Of a DNA stretch of 64,000 bases, positions 43,350 to 49,565 are shown piece after piece; position 1 is the stretch's first letter, and every line of letters starts with the position of its first letter. Origin of the DNA: Chitinophagaceae bacterium (GTDB taxonomy: Bacteria > Bacteroidota > Bacteroidia > Chitinophagales > Chitinophagaceae); NCBI GenBank assembly GCA_019638625.1, contig JAHBTK010000007.1:1-64000 (forward strand). Reading direction: 5' to 3'. Both the position numbers and the translations under genes were made by a program. The notes beneath the pieces were generated by a model, which was not told the DNA's origin, searched no databases, and saw only the letters and a program-made list of their open reading frames with translations.

Positions 43350-45293
43350 ATGATGAAAATAAAAACAGGATATAGCATTTTGGGGCTGCTGTTGTTATGG
43401 TCGTGTACGCGTCCGGCAACCACGCAGCAGGCCTCTATTACACTGGCCGATCCAACCATCTTCTACCACCAGGATACATATTACCTGTATGGAACAGGAG
43501 GAAACAGCAATACGGGCTTCTTTGTATATACTTCTACAGACCTGGAGAACTGGAGCGGTCCGGCAGGAAAGAATGACGGTTATGCTTTGAAGAAGGGGGA
43601 TGTGTTTGGCGACAAAGGTTTTTGGGCGCCACAGGTATTTGAGTACGAGGGTAAGTTTTATATGGCATACACAGCTAATGAGCAGATAGCCATTGCTGTC
43701 AGCGACAGCCCGCTCGGACCTTTCCGCCAGCAACGGAAAGACTCGCTTTCCGGTCCGGGTAAACAGATTGATCCTTACGTATTTCGTGATGATGACGGCA
43801 GCCTCTATATGTATCATGTAAGGCTTACCAGCGGAAACCGCATTTATGTTGCAAAAATGAAACCGGACCTGAGTGACGCGGATACGGCTACCGCCAGAGA
43901 AGTATTGCATGCGGAACCGGGCTGGGAAAATACCTGGAACGCGGAATGGCCGGTAGCGGAGGGTCCAACGGTTATCAAACATAAAGGAAAATATTATTTG
44001 ATATATTCCGCCAATGATTTCCGTAACCCGGATTATGCGGTAGGTTATGCCGTTAGCGATCATCCGATGGGCCCCTGGATCAAACAGGAACAGTCGCCGA
44101 TTATCAGCCGTAACAATATCGGCATTAAGGGCACCGGGCACGGGGATATATTAAAGCTCCCCAATGGTGAAATGAAATATGTGATGCATACACATCGTGA
44201 CTCGTTTACGGTTGCACCAAGATTAACCGGCATTGTTGATATCCGGTTTGAAAGCGGCGACGATTTTGACCATATCGTGGCCGACCCTTCCAGTTTCAGA
44301 TACCTTACCACACCACAATTTGTATTTACCAATCCGCTGCTGCCTTCCGGCGCTGACCCTTTCAGTATTTACAAAGACGGTTATTATTACTATACCCATA
44401 CGCTGGCCAACCGGCTGTCCATCTGGAAAACAAAAAGCATTACCGATCTGCCTTATGCAAAGGAAAATGTAGTATTTACACCGCCTGCCGATGCACCCTA
44501 TTCGAAGCATATGTGGGCGCCGGAGATCAATTACATCGGGGAAAAATGGTACATCTATTTTGCCGCCTCGGACGGGGATATGGGCAAACAACGGATGTAT
44601 GTTATTGAAAACAGCTCTCCGGACCCTACTTCGCAAAACTGGATATTTAAAGGGCAGGTGGCAGATGCCACCAACAAATGGGCCATTGACGGCAATGTAT
44701 TTGAATGGGAGGGCAGGTTGTATATGCTTTGGTCGGGCTGGGAAGGAGATGAAAACATCCGGCAGAATATTTACATCGCGCCCATGTCCAACCCCTGGAC
44801 CATTTCAGGAGAACGTGTCTGTATTTCGAAGCCAGAGCTGGACTGGGAAAAGCACGGAAAGTTAACAGATGCGAAAGGCGAGAGGGTCGTGCTGGTGAAT
44901 GAAGGGCCACAATCGTTGATCCATAAAGATAATTTGATGGTGGTCTATTCCGCATCCGGTTGCTGGACGGATTATTATGCATTGGGTATGCTGCGTTTCA
45001 AAGGCGGCGATCTGCTCACTGCGGCCAACTGGGAAAAAAATGCTCAACCGGTATTTGAAGGATCGGCCGCAGACGGGATTTATTCTCCCGGGCACAATTC
45101 ATTTTTTAAATCGCCCGACGGAAAAGAGGACTGGATATTGTATCACGCTAATGATCAACCGGGACAGGGTTGCGGAGGCACACGTTCGCCACGTGCCCAA
45201 TCTTTCTCGTGGAAAGCAGATGGCACGCCCGATTTCGGTAAACCCGTAAAAAGAGATCTGCCGCTGGCAGGGCCTGCTATTAAATATAAATAA
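43350..45293 (+). CDS. Tandem double-domain GH43 glycosidase lipoprotein
   Basis: 647 residues with a probable lipobox at C19 (LLWSC). Two five-bladed beta-propellers, each with a full GH43 triad: domain 1 base D34 (LADPT), modulator D141 (QIDPYV), acid E204 (EGPTV); domain 2 D336 (GADPF), D447 (IDGNVF), E518 (NEGPQ). Domain 2 (YYYYTHTLANRLSIWKTKSI) looks like the exo-acting alpha-L-arabinofuranosidase subgroup; domain 1 may have a different specificity. GH43 enzymes act on arabinan, arabinoxylan or xylan with inversion. It lies in the SusCD operon after a REP-like element. Two ATG codons are consecutive at the start. Confidence 0.9.
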   Translation: MMKIKTGYSILGLLLLWSCTRPATTQQASITLADPTIFYHQDTYYLYGTGGNSNTGFFVYTSTDLENWSGPAGKNDGYALKKGDVFGDKGFWAPQVFEYEGKFYMAYTANEQIAIAVSDSPLGPFRQQRKDSLSGPGKQIDPYVFRDDDGSLYMYHVRLTSGNRIYVAKMKPDLSDADTATAREVLHAEPGWENTWNAEWPVAEGPTVIKHKGKYYLIYSANDFRNPDYAVGYAVSDHPMGPWIKQEQSPIISRNNIGIKGTGHGDILKLPNGEMKYVMHTHRDSFTVAPRLTGIVDIRFESGDDFDHIVADPSSFRYLTTPQFVFTNPLLPSGADPFSIYKDGYYYYTHTLANRLSIWKTKSITDLPYAKENVVFTPPADAPYSKHMWAPEINYIGEKWYIYFAASDGDMGKQRMYVIENSSPDPTSQNWIFKGQVADATNKWAIDGNVFEWEGRLYMLWSGWEGDENIRQNIYIAPMSNPWTISGERVCISKPELDWEKHGKLTDAKGERVVLVNEGPQSLIHKDNLMVVYSASGCWTDYYALGMLRFKGGDLLTAANWEKNAQPVFEGSAADGIYSPGHNSFFKSPDGKEDWILYHANDQPGQGCGGTRSPRAQSFSWKADGTPDFGKPVKRDLPLAGPAIKYK

Positions 45294-45374
45294 ACTGAAA
45301 GCTACTGTTCCCACCGGGCGCTACAAAATAATCATATCAATAAAAGCACTATTTAACGATTAAAATTCAAAGCA

Positions 45375-46445
45375 ATGGATATAAGAAGATTAATACCGCT
45401 CTCACTGATCGTCGCGACGTTTGCCATAACAGTGAATGCACAGACACTGCCGGGGCGATGGACAGAAGCAAAGGCCAATCAGTGGTATGCGCAACAGGGC
45501 TGGCCGGTCGGCGCCAATTTTCAGCCTTCTACCGCTATTAACCAGTTGGAGATGTTTCAGGCGGCAACATTTGATACGGCTACCATCAGTAAAGAACTGG
45601 GTTGGGCAAAGGACCTTGGTATGAATGTGATGCGGGTATACCTGCATCATTTGTTATGGACCTCCGATAAGGAAGGCTTTAAAAAGCGGTTGAATACTTA
45701 TCTCGATATTTCATCCCGGCATGGCATTAAAACACTCCTTGTTTTTTTTGATGATTGCTGGAATGACACTGCTTGGGTGGGCGGGCAGCCTGAGCCGAAA
45801 ACCGGTATACACAATTCCGGTTGGGTAAGAGACCCCGGTACTATGTTATTTAGTCACCCGGATACCATAAAAACACTGGAAGCCTATGTGAAAGATGTGC
45901 TTACTGCTTTTAAAAACGACAAGCGCATCCTGATGTGGGACCTGTATAATGAGCCGGGAAATAATGCGCAGTTCGCTAAAAGCCTCCCGTTGGTAAAAAA
46001 GGTATTTCAATGGGGCAGGGAAGTAAATCCCTCGCAGCCGTTAACGATAGGCGTATGGAACAATGCTCCGGGCTTCAAAGAGCTCAATGCATTCCAGCTT
46101 GAAAATTCGGATATTATAACTTACCACAATTATCATTATATAGAAGATCACCAGCATACTATAGATACTTTGCGTAAGCATAACCGCCCGCTGGTTTGTA
46201 CGGAATATATGGCCCGCACCAATGGAAGCCTTTTTCAACTAATGCTACCGATATTAAAAAAGGAAAAAGTAGGCGCGATTAACTGGGGCTTTGTTTCCGG
46301 TAAAACCAATACCATTTATGCCTGGCGTACACCTATGCCCGATGGAGGAGAACCCCAGCTTTGGTTTCATGATATTTACAGAAAGGATGGAACACCCTTT
46401 AGTGAAAATGAGGTGGAGTTTATAAAACAGATAACAAAGCCATAG
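45375..46445 (+). CDS. Secreted clan GH-A glycoside hydrolase (GH5-like)
   Basis: 356 residues with a signal peptide (LSLIVATFAITVNAQ). A TIM-barrel glycosidase: strand MNVMRVYLHHLLW, the acid/base in DLYNEPGN (E193) and the nucleophile in VCTEYMAR (E277), an arrangement of two glutamates on strands 4 and 7 that defines clan GH-A. The closest class I can give is the cellulase family (GH5-like), often annotated as beta-1,4-xylanase in Bacteroidota, but the family number and linkage are not certain. It is the fourth gene of the locus and may cut the backbone of the glycan while GH43 domains remove side chains. Confidence 0.85.
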   Translation: MDIRRLIPLSLIVATFAITVNAQTLPGRWTEAKANQWYAQQGWPVGANFQPSTAINQLEMFQAATFDTATISKELGWAKDLGMNVMRVYLHHLLWTSDKEGFKKRLNTYLDISSRHGIKTLLVFFDDCWNDTAWVGGQPEPKTGIHNSGWVRDPGTMLFSHPDTIKTLEAYVKDVLTAFKNDKRILMWDLYNEPGNNAQFAKSLPLVKKVFQWGREVNPSQPLTIGVWNNAPGFKELNAFQLENSDIITYHNYHYIEDHQHTIDTLRKHNRPLVCTEYMARTNGSLFQLMLPILKKEKVGAINWGFVSGKTNTIYAWRTPMPDGGEPQLWFHDIYRKDGTPFSENEVEFIKQITKP

Positions 46446-46489
46446 CGTGCCCGACTTTTAGATGTAACCATTATATAATATTTACTGAC

Positions 46490-47515
46490 ATGAAATTATT
46501 CCGTGCATTTTTGAAGCTGTGTTTACTGTTTTGCTGTAGCATCGCTCAGGCGCAGCAACCGAACCCTCCGGGGCAGGTAAGCGACACTGAAAAACCGGTG
46601 CACGAAGCCTACCTGTTTGCACATATGATGCATAAGGATTATGGTCGCTTATACTATTCCGTTAGTCTGGATGGTTTACACTGGAAGTTGCTGAACCAGG
46701 GCAAACGTGTGTTTGAAGATTACAAAGGACACCCCGATATATGCAAAGGTCATGACGGACGGTATTATATTGTGGGCAATACCAGTGACGGGTCTCCGGA
46801 TATTAATTTCTGGGTATCAGAAGATTTGATTCAATGGACAAAACACAGCACTTATACGCCTGATTTGAAGAAAACGCCGGGCTATGCACATGCGCTGCAG
46901 CGCATAGGTGCGCCCAAATTGTATTATGATACGGATTCATCCCGTTATATCCTCACCTGGCATACCCCGCACCTAAACGGCACCAAAGAAGACCCGGAAA
47001 GATACTGGGCAAGCCAGCGTACCCTGTATGTACAATCAAAAGATCTGAAAACTTTCTCAGCGCATCCCATTAAGCTATTTCAATGGGATATGGGCACAAT
47101 TGATGTATTCCTTAGAAAAATCGATGGTAACTATTATGCTGTTATTAAGGACGAAGTGTATCCCACACTTTACTGGACGACCGGCAAAACGATCCGTATT
47201 GCCAAAGCCCCGTCGTTGTTGGGCCCCTATTCTGAGCCGGGACCTTCTATCAGCCCTAACTTCCGGGAAGCCCCGATGCTGATCCCTTCCCCCGATGGAA
47301 AGATCCATTACCTGTATTACGAACAGTATCCCGGTGTTTCTTACGGGCTTTCTATTGCCGATAATATGAACGGACCCTGGTATCAGGCATCAGGTTATAC
47401 TTTTTTTAGTGACTGGGATAAATACAGTCTGCCGCCGCAGGTACGGCATGGTGGCATGATCACCATTTCAAAAAAGGAGTATGATAAACTGGTAGCGCAT
47501 TTTGGAGTGAACTGA
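46490..47515 (+). CDS. Secreted GH43-like five-bladed propeller glycosidase
   Basis: 341 residues with a signal peptide (LCLLFCCSIAQAQ). The propeller repeats are recognisable: HAYLFAHMM-like start (EAYLFAHMMHKDYGRLYYSVS), DICKGHDGRYYIVGNT, GAPKLYYDTDSSRYILTWHT, VFLRKIDGNYYAVIKDE, and REAPMLIPSPDGKIHYLYYEQY. The acid E of REAP and Asp residues in early blades fit the GH43/GH117 superfamily, but I cannot assign a subfamily or show that all three catalytic residues are present. It is the last gene of the PUL; no clear terminator is seen after it, and the repeat region starts about 66 nt downstream. Confidence 0.78.
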   Translation: MKLFRAFLKLCLLFCCSIAQAQQPNPPGQVSDTEKPVHEAYLFAHMMHKDYGRLYYSVSLDGLHWKLLNQGKRVFEDYKGHPDICKGHDGRYYIVGNTSDGSPDINFWVSEDLIQWTKHSTYTPDLKKTPGYAHALQRIGAPKLYYDTDSSRYILTWHTPHLNGTKEDPERYWASQRTLYVQSKDLKTFSAHPIKLFQWDMGTIDVFLRKIDGNYYAVIKDEVYPTLYWTTGKTIRIAKAPSLLGPYSEPGPSISPNFREAPMLIPSPDGKIHYLYYEQYPGVSYGLSIADNMNGPWYQASGYTFFSDWDKYSLPPQVRHGGMITISKKEYDKLVAHFGVN

Positions 47516-47581
47516 TCGATTGATTTCGATAATTTGCTTATTTATTACTGTTAAAGATTGTCCGCTAGGCAACTTTTTGTC

Positions 47582-47997
47582 AGAAGTGTGCTAAAATATC
47601 ATATCCAGGATCTTCGCCTGTCTGTGCTATTTGCGTACGCCTTTTGCGCCCTTTGCGTGAAAGGGGGTCTCGCAAAGCCGCGAAGAACCGCATAAGTGCA
47701 CAAAGTAGATGACGGACTCCGGTTCTCTAATGTTTTCTGGAACTGTGTCCCGGAAAGGTCATCAGCGTTCTTTGCGTAGACTTTTTGCGCCCTTTGCGTG
47801 AAAGGGAGTCTAGCAAAACCGCGAAGAACCGCATAAGTACACAAAGTAGATGACGGACTCCGGTTCTCTAATGTTTTCTGGAACTGTGTCCCGGAAAGGT
47901 CATCAGCGTTCTTTGCGTAGGCTTTTTGCGCCCTTTGCGTGAAAGGGAGTCTCGTAAAGCCGCGAAGAACTGTAGAAGTGCGCAAAGTAGATGACGG
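47582..47997. repeat. 141-bp tandem repeat (about 2.6 copies) upstream of the GxxExxY gene
   Basis: GCGCCCTTTGCGTGAAAGGG recurs at 47646, 47787 and 47928, an exact period of 141 bp. Copies 1 and 2 are nearly identical through a 60-nt stretch, suggesting recent duplication. Each unit holds a potential hairpin CTTTGCG / CGCAAAG, disrupted in copy 2 and G-U paired in copy 3. Because 141 is divisible by 3, a 128-codon frame stays open on the minus strand; I regard it as fortuitous. With 48481..48668 it frames the GxxExxY gene and fills the 586-nt gap after the PUL. Confidence 0.85.
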
Positions 47998-48102
47998 AAG
48001 GTATTTCTACCCGTTTGAGCTTCCCGCCTGGAAAATAGATTATCAATGCTGTCCGGGATTTTTTGTAACTTAATGGATAGGCTAACCAAAATGATCACAC
48101 TC

Positions 48103-48480
48103 ATGACAGAGAACGAGATTTCATACAAATTAATCGGGATATCGTTAGAGCTTCATAGGAATATAGGCCCTGGATTATTAGAATCTGCATATGAAGCGGC
48201 ATTGGCATATGATTTAAGGGAAGCAGGGTTTGATGTCAGGCAACAGGTTCCTATGCCTTTTGTTTATAAGGAGATCAGGCAGGACGTTGGCTATCGTATT
48301 GATATAATAATAGAAAATAAGATTCTTGTAGAAGTAAAATCGGTGGAAAAGCTGGCTCCTGTACATTTCGCACAGACACTGACATATCTAAAGCTGTCGG
48401 GATTGAAGCTTGGAATGCTTATTAATTTTAATACCAAAATTTTAAAAGAAGGAATACACAGGCTCGTAAATAATCTATAG
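48103..48480 (+). CDS. GxxExxY protein (PD-(D/E)XK nuclease-fold family)
   Basis: 125 residues from the ATG at 48103 (MTENEISYKLIGISLELHRN); an upstream frame to 48046 lacks similarity. The family motif GLLESAY (G-xx-E-xx-Y) is present. The PD-(D/E)XK-like core is RIDIIIENKILVEVKSVEKL, with the Asp and the E-x-K lysine in place, followed by AQTLTYLKLSGLKLGMLINF. Function is unknown; nuclease activity is an inference from the fold. It is framed on both sides by the same TTTGCG/CGCAAAG repeats and has no neighbours in an operon. Confidence 0.9.
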   Translation: MTENEISYKLIGISLELHRNIGPGLLESAYEAALAYDLREAGFDVRQQVPMPFVYKEIRQDVGYRIDIIIENKILVEVKSVEKLAPVHFAQTLTYLKLSGLKLGMLINFNTKILKEGIHRLVNNL

Positions 48481-48504
48481 TCTTTTTTCTAACCGTAAGC
48501 GGTA

Positions 48505-48668
48505 TTGCACGCAAAGCCGCGAAGAACCGCAGAAGTATGCGAAGATATCGTATCAAAGACTTCGCCTGTCTATGCTCTTTGCGTGAAATGAGCCTCGCAA
48601 AGCCGTGAAGAACTGCAGAAGTACGCTAAAATATCATATCCCGGGGTTTCACCTGTTTGTGCTTGCTT
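48505..48668. repeat. Degenerate TTTGCG-type repeats downstream of the GxxExxY gene
   Basis: Two further copies of the CGCAAAGCCGCGAAGAACCGC unit start at 48510 and 48596. The segment AGAAGTACGCTAAAATATCATATCCCGG (split: AGAAGTACGC, TAAAATATCATATC) at 48617..48644 is a direct repeat of 47582..47609, so the gene lies between direct repeats about 1.03 kb apart. A CTTTGCG / CGCAAAG hairpin is intact here. Confidence 0.8.
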
Positions 48669-48699
48669 AAGCCTTTTGTATGGAACACTGATGGACAAC

Positions 48700-48724
48700 A
48701 AAAACCCCGGCATATCGCCGGGGC
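48700..48724 (-). terminator. Terminator of the second small secreted protein gene
   Basis: CCCCGGC / GCCGGGG stem with a 5-nt loop, followed on the minus strand by TTTTTGTTGT, about 45 nt past the stop codon. Confidence 0.85.
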
Positions 48725-48768
48725 TTCCTGGTATTATATTAATTTTTCCTTACATGTAATAGCAACTA

Positions 48769-49212
48769 TTAAAGATTGTTCGGTCTTATGGTTTTTTTGT
48801 GCGAAATATCCTTTGTATTGACAGTGATCCCTTTGTAGGAAGTGGTTACCCTGTTAGCGTCTGTGAAGCTTACTTCTTCGAGTTCACCATCAATGAACCA
48901 GAAAGCCAGTTTAACAATAGCTCCATTCTCATTTTGGCTGTTCACAGTAAAGCTCTCTTTCTTATTGATCGCCTGCAGGTTATCATTTGATAAACCGATC
49001 CGGGCAGTCGATTTGCCGGTTCCCAGGGATACCGTATTTTTTTCGACTTCTATATAAGAAATCATACTAGATTCATTATCAATAAAATATGCATTGAAGG
49101 TAGAATCAAACTTAATTTGCTGATGTTGTTGAGAAACAAACTGAATATCGGTTTGGGCTTTAGCCGCTGAACCGGTGATTAAAATAGCTGCTGTAAGGAT
49201 TAAATTTTTCAT
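48769..49212 (-). CDS. Small secreted protein of unknown family, paralog of the one at 33980..34432
   Basis: 147 residues from the ATG at 49212; an in-frame ATG at 49227 adds MKTQT. The start at 49212 is chosen because it aligns with the paralog. Signal peptide LILTAAILITGSAAKAQ, then FDSTFNAYFIDNE, AINKKESFTVNSQNEN and the block KLAFWFIDGELEEVSFTDANRVTTSY. Same family as the gene at 34 kb and not recognised by me. The upstream region carries the same CGATAA-N7-TTATCG dyad and the GTTTTATATGAAAA sequence at the same offsets. It is divergent from rpoB and has its own terminator. Confidence 0.82.
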   Translation of the reverse strand: MKNLILTAAILITGSAAKAQTDIQFVSQQHQQIKFDSTFNAYFIDNESSMISYIEVEKNTVSLGTGKSTARIGLSNDNLQAINKKESFTVNSQNENGAIVKLAFWFIDGELEEVSFTDANRVTTSYKGITVNTKDISHKKTIRPNNL

Positions 49213-49295
49213 TGTCTGGGTTTTCATATAAAACGAACTAAGTGTTTTTTCCTGTATTTATAGCTGCCCGATTTCGGTTAAGAAACAAAATACCC

Positions 49296-49314
49296 CGATA
49301 AGCGGCGTTTATCG
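49296..49314 (-). promoter_or_regulatory. Conserved upstream dyad CGATAA-N7-TTATCG, copy 2
   Basis: Same hexamer dyad as at 33878..33896 with a different 7-nt spacer, again 83 nt from the aligned start codon (49212). Confidence 0.55.
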
Positions 49315-49394
49315 AAGGACGAAATTAGGGGTGTAGGGCAGTATCTGCTCCTGTAGTAAATCGTTATAATAAAATCAAATATGTTGAAAAATTA

Positions 49395-49425
49395 ATTGCT
49401 GGTATCCCTTTATTATTTACCTTTG
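49395..49425 (+). promoter_or_regulatory. Promoter of rpoB
   Basis: ATTG (49395..49398), a 19-nt spacer and TACCTTTG (49418..49425) match the Bacteroidota promoter with one mismatch in the -33 box. It predicts a leader of about 135 nt before the rpoB start. The 353-nt gap 49213..49565 otherwise holds only the dyad of the divergent gene. Confidence 0.68.
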
Positions 49426-49565
49426 CACTCCTTAAATTGGGCCTAATACAATTTGACTTTTCAATTGAATTTACAAGTGACTGATATCTAATATGTTTTG
49501 TTTACTCAATCAACAAAACTGAAAGGGTATTGTGTCATTTAAACAATAAAAGCGCTTTTTAAATT

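Noticed and set aside
43395..44141. A 248-codon minus-strand frame inside the GH43 gene
   Set aside because: Antisense to a well-supported glycosidase; no domain seen.
47599..47985. A 128-codon minus-strand frame with 47-residue internal repeats
   Set aside because: It arises from a 141-bp non-coding tandem repeat; residue composition is unlike a real protein and it has no start signal or promoter.
47582..48668. CRISPR array
   Set aside because: Repeat units are long (141 bp), degenerate and tandem without unique spacers of regular length, and no cas genes are in the window.
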